DNA of 64,000 bases, taken from positions 682,001 to 746,000 of the forward strand of contig NC_005363.1 in assembly GCF_000196175.1 (NCBI RefSeq), in the 5' to 3' direction. Below are positions 26,546-35,438 of the stretch, one piece after another. The position numbers and the translations under genes are program-made. Every line of letters begins with the position of its first letter. Position 1 is the first letter of the stretch. This DNA comes from Bdellovibrio bacteriovorus HD100 (GTDB lineage: Bacteria > Bdellovibrionota > Bdellovibrionia > Bdellovibrionales > Bdellovibrionaceae). The notes below the pieces were generated by a model. That model saw only the letters and a program-made list of their open reading frames with translations. It was not told where the DNA came from and did not search any database.

Positions 26546-27732
26546 TGCTGACCTCCATAGCGGGATGTTTCACCCCAACGCACCGCCGGGCTCCAGCGGG
26601 CATCGGCGACCAGATGGCCGTCGATCATTTTTAAAAACAATTCCCAGGCGTTGTTGGCGGCAAAGCCCGTCATCACATGACAAGCCATCAGAACCTCTTT
26701 GGCGTCCTTGATGTCGCCAATCGCACTAGGCACGTCATAGTTGTTCTTGCGCCAGTGCATCAGATCGTTCAATTGCCCATAGGCTTCGCGCAGGCGGGCA
26801 TCGCGACGGTTGGTGGAGTGTTCATCCAAAAGGCCTGCAGACGGGCAACGGCCTCCGGCATCACGCACGGCCTTCCACGCGGCATTCACAGCGTCCACGC
26901 GGCCTTGCCACAGATTGCAGATGCTTTCCACGACCACATCAATACGCTCGTCGATTGTCGGCGGGCGCAGGCGCAGTTCTTTTCTGATACCTTCATGCCA
27001 TTGATATATTTGCTTGCGGGTGGGACGGCCATAAGAAGTCCATCCAGCCATTTCAAACTGCTGATTGTTCGGCGCAGGTGAAGCTGCTGTTTTCCAGATG
27101 CGGAATCCCCCCAGACGGCTGATTGGCCAAGTGTAGGGATTGCGAGTAGTGATCAATTCACGCACCTTAGAGGGTGTTGTGGAATACAGTGAGCGGATGA
27201 AACCGTTTTCATTCACATCGATGATCATTTCGGCATGTCCACCTCGGGTGCCGACGATGTTTTCTTCTTCCGGTGTCAGGGTCGGATTCAGGAAGATCGC
27301 ACCAGGGCGCACGAATTCACGTTGGATTGCCACTGGAACCGTGTCATGGCCCAGCGTCTGGGTGCTGGTCAGATCTGAAACCAACTGGATGAATTTACGA
27401 ACGCGGTCTATTTCAGGCAGGCGATCCCAGTTGGTCATGGAGTTGGTCAGGCTGCGCTTCATGTTTTCAATATTTGTAAAGGCCACCGGCAAAGAGTTTG
27501 CATAGGCAAAGATAATACGGGCCGCATAGACTGCATCGGCGCAGTCTGTGGAAATTCCATACCAAGGGTTCTTAGGGTTTGAGAATATGTCGGCCTTGAA
27601 GTTTTCAACCACCCATAGGGAATAGCGGTCTTCCTGAGCCTGAGACCACACGTTCTGGGAACTCCAGACCGCAGCTTGGGCCATCAGTCCGGTTGACATT
27701 ATCAGAGCAATCAACAGCGCTTTCACGTTCAC
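26536..27732 (-). CDS. Secreted NlpC/P60-like cysteine hydrolase candidate
   Basis: A 398-residue protein with a signal peptide (cleavage near Ala-Gln-Ala-Ala, residue 21). GISTDCADAVYAARIIFAYA places Cys64 at the start of a helix and GTRGGHAEMIID places His166 at the start of a strand, the arrangement of NlpC/P60 and related papain-fold enzymes that cut peptidoglycan peptides or amides. A C-terminal helical region (about 240-390) has three more cysteines. Start is GTG 27732. It is the only gene of this operon with a recognisable catalytic pattern, so it may be the enzymatic part of the system. The third catalytic residue was not identified. Confidence 0.6.
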   Translation of the reverse strand: MNVKALLIALIMSTGLMAQAAVWSSQNVWSQAQEDRYSLWVVENFKADIFSNPKNPWYGISTDCADAVYAARIIFAYANSLPVAFTNIENMKRSLTNSMTNWDRLPEIDRVRKFIQLVSDLTSTQTLGHDTVPVAIQREFVRPGAIFLNPTLTPEEENIVGTRGGHAEMIIDVNENGFIRSLYSTTPSKVRELITTRNPYTWPISRLGGFRIWKTAASPAPNNQQFEMAGWTSYGRPTRKQIYQWHEGIRKELRLRPPTIDERIDVVVESICNLWQGRVDAVNAAWKAVRDAGGRCPSAGLLDEHSTNRRDARLREAYGQLNDLMHWRKNNYDVPSAIGDIKDAKEVLMACHVMTGFAANNAWELFLKMIDGHLVADARWSPAVRWGETSRYGGQQCR

Positions 27733-27734
27733 AC

Positions 27735-28568
27735 CTAGAAGATATCGACGGCGAGTTCGATCTCGTTATCAGTCAGCACATTTGAGCGAGGTGCGGCAGA
27801 GGCTTCTTTGAATTCGAAAACCACTTCGCAGAACTTCGGAACACGCTGTGGCCAGTTGGCGTTTAGTACCATCACATTGTCACGGAAGGTGCCGTCAAAA
27901 GCCGCCCAGTTCGTGGTGTAAGAATAATCAACTTGCATGCTGTCGCCGGGGCTGACTTGATTTTCCTGCCGAGCATCCAGACGGCTGGATCTTAAATCGC
28001 AGGAAGTTGTCACGCGGTAGTAAAGATTTGCTGCCGCCGTGTAGGCATTGGCAGAATTTCGGACGTTGGCCGCCAATGAATAGATTCTCTCGCTGAGATC
28101 GTCCTCATTGCTGTTGCCGTTGCCATTTCCATTTCCGTTGTTGCCATTGTTTTTGCAGTTCCCGTAGCCATGACCGCCGCCATTGCCATTGTTGCCTTTG
28201 CATTGATACAAGGGCCCCAGGTAACAGACGTGAACTTTGTATCCCACACCCATGGTTTCATAGGAAAAAGACATGTTCAGCCGGGTGATACGAGACAGCC
28301 ACTGATTACCGAAAGAAAACAGCTGGTTTGTGCTGTCGTCGAAGGCCAGACCCACACTGCGGTTGCGCCACGGAGAAGTCGCCGGAGAGTTCAGATCCAC
28401 GTAATCCACGCTGCCAGAGAATGAGCCTGGCGTCGGGCTTTGAGGCCACGCTGTGCGAGTCACGTTGCAGACGAAGATGTCGTCAGAACTGGATGAAACA
28501 GAGACGTCCACGGCAGCAACAGCCGGGATGGAAAATGCGGCAAGCAGGATCGTCAAAAGTGCTTTCAT
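27735..28568 (-). CDS. Secreted protein with Gly/Asn-rich linker
   Basis: A 277-residue secreted protein with a signal peptide ending near Ala-Val-Ala-Ala (residue 19). A low-complexity Asn/Gly stretch with interspersed Lys and Cys lies at about 124-152. On both sides it matches the secreted protein at 30175-31203: VHVCYLGP against VDICYRGP, SLAANV against SLLAQV, CDL in both, and PKFCEVVFEFKEA against PRFCRVRYVFKET. The two are diverged paralogues with shared cysteines. The gene lies 2 bases before the cysteine-hydrolase gene. Function is unknown. Confidence 0.8.
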   Translation of the reverse strand: MKALLTILLAAFSIPAVAAVDVSVSSSSDDIFVCNVTRTAWPQSPTPGSFSGSVDYVDLNSPATSPWRNRSVGLAFDDSTNQLFSFGNQWLSRITRLNMSFSYETMGVGYKVHVCYLGPLYQCKGNNGNGGGHGYGNCKNNGNNGNGNGNGNSNEDDLSERIYSLAANVRNSANAYTAAANLYYRVTTSCDLRSSRLDARQENQVSPGDSMQVDYSYTTNWAAFDGTFRDNVMVLNANWPQRVPKFCEVVFEFKEASAAPRSNVLTDNEIELAVDIF

Positions 28569-28570
28569 GG

Positions 28571-30142
28571 TTACGGCTCACATCTGTAGCGAGGCAGGGT
28601 TTGAACTTGTTTGTTCATCACCACGCCAGCAGGGGATTCTTTAATGACACGGATATCGCTCAGGTCGAAGTTGCCGCCCTGACCCACTTCACCCACTGTG
28701 AATTCAGCAGAAAAGCGGTTCCAGAACTTTTGTTTTCCGGAAAGATAGCACTGACCGTGGCTTGGGTCGCACAGGCGTTCATAGTAAGTCGGCCACAGGC
28801 GTGTGGCACCCAGCTTTTTGAAATACCCCAGGGACATGTCCAAATCGGAGTTCAGATCCCCGGAAGAGATGTGCGGAAGCCCCGTCAAGCGCGGCAAACC
28901 AAGCAGGTCTGCCAGCGGCTGAATAGATTGAATCTGATCCAGACCGGCAACGCCGTTGGCGGCCTTCAGGTCAATCAGGAACTGTTCAGCGCGATTCAGA
29001 TAGATATAGAAATCCTCGAACGGATCAATCATGGTGACGACGACTTTGTAACGTTCGCCTTTCACGAAATTAAAACCATCAATGCTCTGTTGCGGGAAGC
29101 GCATCAGGCCCTGCCAGTTGCCCTGGATCGTGCCACCGCTGTTCCAGCCGTCAATGTAGGTGGTTTTCTGTGATCCTATTTTATAGACTTCAACTTCAGC
29201 AGCCACCGGAATGTTGTAAGCCGAAGGCGCTGTGCAAAGGCCGGCTTGATTGCAGAACAACGGCTGTTTGTTATCCACAGATAGATACATGTTCAGGTCC
29301 ACGCGTTCTTCGCCCGCCTGGCGGAACTGAAGATCGCCGATATTAAATTCTGCATTATAGGTGGTTGGGAAGCGGGGAGCTTCCAGTCCCACATCCTCAC
29401 TCAGTTCCATCATGTTGGCAGGGGCCTGCAAGGTGAAGCGGTAACGTGAAGAGCCGATGGCCGTCACGTCCGGGCTCAAACCCGAATCATCGCCTGCAAC
29501 ATAAGAATTCAAGGCGGCTTCGATGTCGCCGAACTCAAGTCCCAGTTCCTTCATTTTTTCCGGATTTGCGCATTCGGGTTTTAAACCCATGGTGAGGGAA
29601 AGATTATAGCTCGGGTTGATGGTCAGGAAGCAGTATTCGCCTTCCATCTGCACCATGCTTGGTCCCTGAGCCGTGGTTTTGCAATAGTCCTGGTTGGCTT
29701 TGTAGCGCAGAGGACGGCCGTTGACTTCGGCCACAGTCACGAAGGCACATTGTTGCAGGAACTTGTGCTGTCTTTTGACCAGAGATTTCTTTTGATTGTG
29801 ATCCATCGGCTTGCTGAAAATAGGATTTTCAATTTTGCAGATGTTTTCGTCCGGTAGATCACCATCAAGGGAAATATCCGCCACGTCAGAAACATCACTC
29901 GGCATATAGACGCCCTTGGAAAGCATCAGGAAGCTGCCGGCACTTTCAGTGCACTTGTCGATCATTTGCGGAAGAATTGTGGATCCGTCACCATCGCCAT
30001 ACACACGGATCGGTGGAGCGGACTCAAAGTTCACCGCGAAATTGTGTTTCATATCGCGAGAAGCGCGGCAGGCGAAAACTTCGCCTGCCAGCATAAATAC
30101 AACCCCTGAAAGGACCAGTACCGTGAGATTTTTGAATTTCAT
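28571..30142 (-). CDS. Large secreted protein of unknown function
   Basis: A 523-residue protein with a signal peptide (cleavage near Val-Phe-Ala, residue 24) followed directly by Cys. The cleavage residue context is closer to signal peptidase I than to a lipobox. It has about ten cysteines, beta-rich segments such as YRFTLQAPANM and RYKVVVTMIDPFEDFYIYL, and no recognised domain. The gene is separated from the next by 2 bases and from the previous by 32. As part of the eight-gene operon it may be a structural component. No catalytic motif was found. Confidence 0.8.
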   Translation of the reverse strand: MKFKNLTVLVLSGVVFMLAGEVFACRASRDMKHNFAVNFESAPPIRVYGDGDGSTILPQMIDKCTESAGSFLMLSKGVYMPSDVSDVADISLDGDLPDENICKIENPIFSKPMDHNQKKSLVKRQHKFLQQCAFVTVAEVNGRPLRYKANQDYCKTTAQGPSMVQMEGEYCFLTINPSYNLSLTMGLKPECANPEKMKELGLEFGDIEAALNSYVAGDDSGLSPDVTAIGSSRYRFTLQAPANMMELSEDVGLEAPRFPTTYNAEFNIGDLQFRQAGEERVDLNMYLSVDNKQPLFCNQAGLCTAPSAYNIPVAAEVEVYKIGSQKTTYIDGWNSGGTIQGNWQGLMRFPQQSIDGFNFVKGERYKVVVTMIDPFEDFYIYLNRAEQFLIDLKAANGVAGLDQIQSIQPLADLLGLPRLTGLPHISSGDLNSDLDMSLGYFKKLGATRLWPTYYERLCDPSHGQCYLSGKQKFWNRFSAEFTVGEVGQGGNFDLSDIRVIKESPAGVVMNKQVQTLPRYRCEP

Positions 30143-30174
30143 TATCCGATCCTTTCAGAGACCAAAGAGGGTGA

Positions 30175-31203
30175 TTAGTTCACGCTTTCTTCGATTTTAG
30201 TGTAAGTACACATTTCAGCGCCGTGACGCTGCCATTTTCTCAGGTTCTTCAAAGCAGCTGCATGGTTCGTCTCTTTGAAAACATAACGTACGCGGCAGAA
30301 GCGTGGAGTTTTTGTGTTTTGGTTGATCCATGTGTTGTAAAGGTCTTTAGCCGCGCCAACAGAAGTTGGTTGGTTAGTACCAGTGAAGAAGTCACCACCA
30401 CCGTTTTGTGGAGCATTCCAGTTGGAGAATTTCGCTTCGTTATCCAGTGTGTTGTACTGGTTGGCGTTGTTGCGGGCGAATTTGAAAGTGTTCAAACCTT
30501 GCAGGTCGCACACAGTGTAGGACTCAACAGTCAAGCCGGACAAAGTCGTGTACTTGATGTTTGGAGTCATGTTCAAACCATCACGACCGTGCTCATAGCC
30601 TGGGCCGTCTGGATTGTTGTCGCCTGGATTTACGCCAGTAGCAACGAAGTCAGTGGCAGAAACCTGAGCCAACAAGCTGAAGTTAGCTACAACGTTGTCT
30701 TCGAAGTACTCAATTTGAGGGCCACGGTAGCAGATGTCCACGAAGTACTCAGCACCGTAAAGCTCGGAACCAAGGTTGAAGCTCAGTTCTTTGATACGGT
30801 TTGCGAAAGCGTCATCATGGCTTACCAATGTAGCATAAGTGCCCTGACCCGCTTGGCGAGTAGCTGCAGTCCAAGTTGTGTTCCATTTAGCATCGCCTTG
30901 GTTCCAAGTGCTGTAAGAACCTTTCATGTAGTCCATCAGGTACTCACCACCGTTGTCGTTAGTACAAACGCAACGAGTGTGGCAGGTAGCATCAGTACAA
31001 GTGCCAGCAGTACAAGCGATCTGAGTGTCTTCGAAGTAGCACGCCTTGTGAGCGGATGCGTTGTGCTTCAAACCAGCGTTACATGCATAGATGTCCGGAC
31101 CGGAGCTGAAGGTTTTGAATTTGAAACGCAAAGAGATTGCGTTCGCGCTTTGTGCAGAGATCAATAGCATAGCTACTGCTGCAAATTTCATCAAGTTAGT
31201 CAT
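30175..31203 (-). CDS. Cys-rich secreted protein, paralogue of 27735-28568
   Basis: A 342-residue secreted protein with signal peptide ending at Ala-Asn-Ala (about residue 22) and a dense cysteine knot-like cluster at about 55-80 (CTAGTCTDATCHTRCVC). Downstream it shares conserved blocks with the protein at 27735-28568: VDICYRGP, SLLAQV, VCDLQG and PRFCRVRYVFKET. The strong AAAAGGAG site and the regular, highly biased codon use suggest high expression, possibly the most abundant product of this operon. Family unknown. A role as an extracellular or outer-membrane subunit is only inferred. Confidence 0.8.
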   Translation of the reverse strand: MTNLMKFAAVAMLLISAQSANAISLRFKFKTFSSGPDIYACNAGLKHNASAHKACYFEDTQIACTAGTCTDATCHTRCVCTNDNGGEYLMDYMKGSYSTWNQGDAKWNTTWTAATRQAGQGTYATLVSHDDAFANRIKELSFNLGSELYGAEYFVDICYRGPQIEYFEDNVVANFSLLAQVSATDFVATGVNPGDNNPDGPGYEHGRDGLNMTPNIKYTTLSGLTVESYTVCDLQGLNTFKFARNNANQYNTLDNEAKFSNWNAPQNGGGDFFTGTNQPTSVGAAKDLYNTWINQNTKTPRFCRVRYVFKETNHAAALKNLRKWQRHGAEMCTYTKIEESVN

Positions 31204-31233
31204 TGTTTTCTCCTTTTGATCTAACGTTCATTA

Positions 31234-31824
31234 TTAAGGCTTACTGTTTACTTTAATTTCACTGCTGTTTCCGGTTTCAACTTGAGGGTTGTACTCCATG
31301 ACATACATTCCCTGGTCGTATTGGCCGGCCCCGTCACAAACGATGAATTTGATTCGGGAGGGTTCCTGAAACTTGTTTTTTTCCAGGACAATCAGCGGCT
31401 GGCCGGAGCCCGTCGGGCAAAGCCCCTGGAATCTGGCCAGTACTTCCTGATTGTCGATGGCTGAATAGAAGTTGTAGATGCTTTTGGCGGCCACAAAGAC
31501 ATGATCCTTAGTGAACACTTTGGCCACTTCAGTCTGTGGCAACACGCGCTGAGTGGTGCGATAAAGGCGGTCGATTTCAGTGAACACCGTGCGCAGGATC
31601 GGATTGGTCGTGCCCAGGCAGTTGAAGCAAAGCTCCTGCTCTTTCCAGCAGGAGTTCTGATTCTTGCACACTTCCTGGCACAGAGTTTCGTCCGGACGGC
31701 AGTAAAGGGTGACAGTGTCCTGGAACTCACCGCGAGGACCTGTGCCGACAGCGGATTCAACCGACCAGGCAAAGGCCGCTTGGACATTCAGCAAAAGTGT
31801 CAGGGACAACAAAATGGATTTCAT
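31234..31824 (-). CDS. Cys-rich secreted protein
   Basis: A 196-residue secreted protein with a signal peptide ending near Ala-Phe-Ala (residue 19). Seven cysteines are packed between about 42 and 70 (YCRPDETLCQEVCKNQNSCW and then LCFNCLG), suggesting a disulphide-stabilised domain; two more lie in the C-terminal half. Its start codon overlaps the stop of the 898-residue protein by one base (TAATG), showing translational coupling. No known family. Its partner is likely the upstream large protein. Confidence 0.8.
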   Translation of the reverse strand: MKSILLSLTLLLNVQAAFAWSVESAVGTGPRGEFQDTVTLYCRPDETLCQEVCKNQNSCWKEQELCFNCLGTTNPILRTVFTEIDRLYRTTQRVLPQTEVAKVFTKDHVFVAAKSIYNFYSAIDNQEVLARFQGLCPTGSGQPLIVLEKNKFQEPSRIKFIVCDGAGQYDQGMYVMEYNPQVETGNSSEIKVNSKP

Positions 31825-34520
31825 TATTTCCCCATCGCTCTTCTGCAGGATTTGTGGAATCCGTACATGGAATGTGTTCTGAAGTTTTCAACTTTGCGCT
31901 CGTTGCAGGTGAAGCGAATGACCGCTTCGCCTTTGCACAGGTCTGACTTGATCCAGGCTTCTTTGGTGTCAGAGGGTGGCCATTGGCTGTCATCATCTTC
32001 GCGGATGTAAACTTCGTTGACCTTGGTGTTGTAGGCTTTTTCAAAGACATCGGCGGCTTTTGCGGCACAGCTGTCTCGGAAGCATTTCAGGCCTTTGCTC
32101 AGCTGATCCACACAGTGTGACGGGATCTGGCCGTATTTTTTGTAAACTTCGGCGGCGTAAGCGGCATTCACTTCCCAGGACTTCGGGATGTTCACCTTGT
32201 CTTTTTTTGCAGAGAAGTACTTCTGGAATGTTCTGAACAGATAAACCACGAACTTCGCAGGATTCACGACGCCGAAAGTGGAGCTGGAAGCCGCGGCCAC
32301 TGCCGTGAAGTTCAAGGTACAGCCGCCGCAGAATGAACGTGCCGTTTTGGTGCCTGTCGCGAAGTCACTTGGATTGTTGGAAACCACTTCGTTGGACTGC
32401 TTGGAATCACAATAGTTCACAGTCAGACCCGAGAAGGAATAGAAATTGTAGTTCTTGATGCCATTGTTGTTCAGGGAAACCGCGCAAGGAGCACCCAGCA
32501 AAGGCCCGAAGTCCGCAACCAAAGAGGTTTGCATTTTGGATTTTTCGACACGCGGATCAAATTTGATTTTGCCGTCTTTCACCAGTTGGTTGAAAGAAGC
32601 CACTTTGGGTGCTGTGAAGTTCACATCCACGTAAATTGGCAGGATATTCCAGCCAAACAGCGCCGTGTTCGCCAGATCGACCATCAGCACTTTGTTCATG
32701 CGCTGGGTCTGGAACCAAGGATCGTACATTTTGCAGGTTTTAAGCTCAGAATAAGGATTGAACAGATTCGGATCCGAGGTTTTGCCTGCCAGTGGCACCA
32801 AGGCGTCGGCATAAGTGGAAACCGCATACAGGTCCACCATGCTTTTCACCATCAGGCGAGTGCAGTCCACAGAACTGTAGCAGATTGCCTGGGCGCCTGC
32901 CACAGACTGGTTGTTCCAGGACAGCAAAGGCTGACTGTTGAACGCTGTCGGGATGAATTTGGCTTCTTCCGGATTGGCCTGAAGCTGCATCATCTCTTTG
33001 GCCCAAGGGGCGAAGCCGGATTTGTTCACGGTGTAGCCGGACTTGTTCCAGTAGTTTTGTTTTTCAAGCTCGTTACAGAATGGCAGAACCTGAGATGAAA
33101 CCGCGTTGAAGAAATTCACGTGCTCCTGCAAAGAGCGGCGGTCCGAGTACTGCATCTGAGTCATGTTTTTAAGTTGAGCGATACGGTCGATGTCAGACTT
33201 CAGGAAGTCCAGCGTCTCGTCACCAGCCAAGCGGATCTCGGTACACATGTAGTACAGTTCATTCATCATGGCTTCGTTGCCACGATGAGTGCTGATGTCT
33301 TTGGAAACCACGGTGCTTAGCACCGCCGCCCCCAGCTGATCCTGCAGCAGATTCAGATTTGTGATGGCAGCCTGATACTTGGTTTTCATCAGGGCGCGGG
33401 ACTGGATCACATTTTTGCGGAAGTTCGCCAGCCACTCTTGGGCGCTGTCGAAGGACTGGGTACCCAGGAAGTCATTGTTCACGCCGCGAACGCCTTTTTC
33501 CAGCATTTCAGCTTCGGTGCCCACAGGGACAGTGTCGAAGTGTTCAGGTGTCGGGCCGCTGATTTTAGCCAGTTCACGGATGCTGTTGGAGGAAAGATAT
33601 TCGCTGTCACAGGAAGGTTTGGTCATGCTCTTGCAACCGTTTGGTGTGAACATGATGGACTCTTCAAGAGCTATGGAGCGGAAGATGCGACCGAAAGACG
33701 GGCTGAGTTGCTCGACTTCGTTGGTGTGTCTCCAGGCCCAGGAAAGATAGATTTTCAAACTGTTCCAGAAATCGAAACCTTGTTGCGCCAACGAGTTCGG
33801 GTTGGTTTCCCAGTCGATCTGCAAAGTCACGAAGCGGTTGTTCAGTTTGTCGTCGGCATTAAAGCAGCCGGTGATGTAGTCAGCTTCGTTCAGATATGCC
33901 AGAGCGATATCCTGAAGATTGGCCTGATTGACCTCCGGATTTTGCAGGTGTCCCTGCAGCGCCGAGAATTTTTTGATGTAATAGCAGCCCAGACGGTCCT
34001 TGGAGGCATGCAATGGGAAGTTTGCCTGAGTGAAGCTGTCGAAGGCCAGCAGATCGGCGCGTTTTCCAGCGCGGGCCCAGATTTGAGAAAGGTAATCGTT
34101 CAGCTCAGAGCAGTTTCCGCCGCTGGCTTCGCAGCTGCGGTTGACCTGCAAATACTTCGGAAGATTTGCAGTTTTCAGATTCATAGGCAGCACCGGAAGC
34201 TGCCCACGGATCATTTTGTTCATAATGTTCAGGGTCATGTAAGCGACAGAAAGACGGAATTCTTTCATCGCCTTGTTGCTGTATTCCTCTGTGTTCAGGC
34301 CGCGCAGTTTGGCAACCGAGTTCGCAGTTTTTCCGGCGTTGTATCCGTCAATCATGATCATGATGGAAGACGTCGGTTTTTCAGAATCCAGCGCGCACTG
34401 AGCGCGGTTGGTGAATTTCAGAGGACTCAGGAGGCTTGTCTGATGGGCTGGCACTTCCGCGCGGCTTAGAACCGGCAGGGTGAAGGCCATCAGTAAAGTT
34501 CCTAGAATGAGTTTGTTCAT
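31824..34520 (-). CDS. Very large secreted protein of unknown function
   Basis: The 898-residue product is the largest of the operon. A signal peptide ends near Ser-Arg-Ala (residue 21). The body is mostly helical with about 20 cysteines, including SFCGGCTL near 760 and a C-terminal cluster (KGLKCFRDSCAAKA, LCKGEAVIRFTCNERK, HKSCRRAMGK). MIMIDGYNAGKTAN near residue 55 looks like a beta strand followed by a loop but is not a proper P-loop. No family was recognised. The start has GAGG. Coupled by a TAATG overlap to the next Cys-rich protein. Confidence 0.8.
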   Translation of the reverse strand: MNKLILGTLLMAFTLPVLSRAEVPAHQTSLLSPLKFTNRAQCALDSEKPTSSIMIMIDGYNAGKTANSVAKLRGLNTEEYSNKAMKEFRLSVAYMTLNIMNKMIRGQLPVLPMNLKTANLPKYLQVNRSCEASGGNCSELNDYLSQIWARAGKRADLLAFDSFTQANFPLHASKDRLGCYYIKKFSALQGHLQNPEVNQANLQDIALAYLNEADYITGCFNADDKLNNRFVTLQIDWETNPNSLAQQGFDFWNSLKIYLSWAWRHTNEVEQLSPSFGRIFRSIALEESIMFTPNGCKSMTKPSCDSEYLSSNSIRELAKISGPTPEHFDTVPVGTEAEMLEKGVRGVNNDFLGTQSFDSAQEWLANFRKNVIQSRALMKTKYQAAITNLNLLQDQLGAAVLSTVVSKDISTHRGNEAMMNELYYMCTEIRLAGDETLDFLKSDIDRIAQLKNMTQMQYSDRRSLQEHVNFFNAVSSQVLPFCNELEKQNYWNKSGYTVNKSGFAPWAKEMMQLQANPEEAKFIPTAFNSQPLLSWNNQSVAGAQAICYSSVDCTRLMVKSMVDLYAVSTYADALVPLAGKTSDPNLFNPYSELKTCKMYDPWFQTQRMNKVLMVDLANTALFGWNILPIYVDVNFTAPKVASFNQLVKDGKIKFDPRVEKSKMQTSLVADFGPLLGAPCAVSLNNNGIKNYNFYSFSGLTVNYCDSKQSNEVVSNNPSDFATGTKTARSFCGGCTLNFTAVAAASSSTFGVVNPAKFVVYLFRTFQKYFSAKKDKVNIPKSWEVNAAYAAEVYKKYGQIPSHCVDQLSKGLKCFRDSCAAKAADVFEKAYNTKVNEVYIREDDDSQWPPSDTKEAWIKSDLCKGEAVIRFTCNERKVENFRTHSMYGFHKSCRRAMGK

Positions 34521-34547
34521 GAGTCCTCTGTGTTTCGTTGACCGGGT

Positions 34548-35081
34548 TTAGTTCAGGGCTTTGCAGTTATCGACTTTGTTCAACATGGTTGTGTAGAACA
34601 GAATCACAGTTTGGTCTGCCGGGGAGAAGTTGCGCTTTGTAGAGCCGTCAGCGTTCACCATGTTGTACATGTAAGTGTTCACGAAACGATAAACAGAAGG
34701 AGTCACGCGCAGAGTGGAGTTACAAGAGTAGTTTTTGTAAGTCACAGTGATACCTGCGTAGTAATCACCACCGTTGTTGGTGGAGTTCTTGCTGTCGCCG
34801 ATGTAGAAGTTGTTGCCGCCGCTGTTTGGGTTGTCGCCGTAGCCAACCTGGAAGCTCACTGTCCAGCCTTCGCCGTGACCATCAGTTCCTACGATAGAGC
34901 AAAGGTTTCCTCTGCAAGCCACTGCCATTTCGTTTTCGATTTTTCTTTGGATCTCTGCTTCTGTGTAATGTGGGTTTGGACGTGGATCGTAGTCGGGGCT
35001 GCCACCGTCAAATTCATCAGCGTGGACAGTAAGGGACATTGCCAGTGCTACAAGGGCAGCACCAAGGAACTTCAATTTCAT
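34548..35081 (-). CDS. Small secreted protein, first gene of the operon
   Basis: A 177-residue protein with a signal peptide ending near Val-His-Ala (residue 21), then an acidic, Pro-rich segment (GGSPDYDPRPNPHYTEAE), and a Gly/Asn-rich beta-like core with four or five cysteines. Well-biased codons suggest strong expression. The start has GGAG and a 357-base upstream gap that must carry the operon promoter. No family is recognised. It may be a fibre or coat subunit; that is only suggested by composition. Confidence 0.75.
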   Translation of the reverse strand: MKLKFLGAALVALAMSLTVHADEFDGGSPDYDPRPNPHYTEAEIQRKIENEMAVACRGNLCSIVGTDGHGEGWTVSFQVGYGDNPNSGGNNFYIGDSKNSTNNGGDYYAGITVTYKNYSCNSTLRVTPSVYRFVNTYMYNMVNADGSTKRNFSPADQTVILFYTTMLNKVDNCKALN

Positions 35082-35438
35082 GTTGTCTCCGGTTTCTTTG
35101 TGACTTGTCAGGGTCCTGTTACGTTCTGTTGCTTCCTGACAGCGTTTTTTTAAAGTGAGCGAGTTTTAGTCGGTTTCCTCGGGTTCCGCTAGGGGAGACA
35201 CACTGCGTGTGTAAAGAATTCGTCAATAGATCTAAAGCAACACATAGCCCGAATGGGCTATAAGAGATTTGGGTGATTTTCAATTGTTGATTTCTTAACT
35301 TCGCCTTGCGGGCCTTAGACAGAAATTTAACCGTAGTTTTACGCCGTTAGCGCAGCACCAGATGGAAAAAATCAATCTTGAGTGATTTTTGCCTAAACAG
35401 GGAGCTATCTAAAACCCCTGTTTTTGAAGGGTTAACCC
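35082..35438. other. Upstream region of the secreted-protein operon
   Basis: This 357-base gap should hold the minus-strand promoter, but no clear boxes were found. It contains two perfect palindromes: ATAGCCC-GAAT-GGGCTAT (35244-35261) without a T tract, and AAGGGTTAACCCTT (35427-35440), which touches the stop of the next gene. AACAGGG and CCCTGTT near 35395-35421 may form a terminator of the minus-strand gene to the right. No gene was seen. Confidence 0.5.

Noticed and set aside
34372-34402. DGYNAGKTAN in the 898-residue secreted protein considered as a Walker A motif
   Set aside because: It lacks the GxxxxGK[ST] spacing and the protein is exported, where ATP is not available.
33438-34469. 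343-residue open frame opposite the 898-residue secreted protein
   Set aside because: No signal, no ribosome-binding site; the minus-strand gene has a signal peptide and regular codon use.
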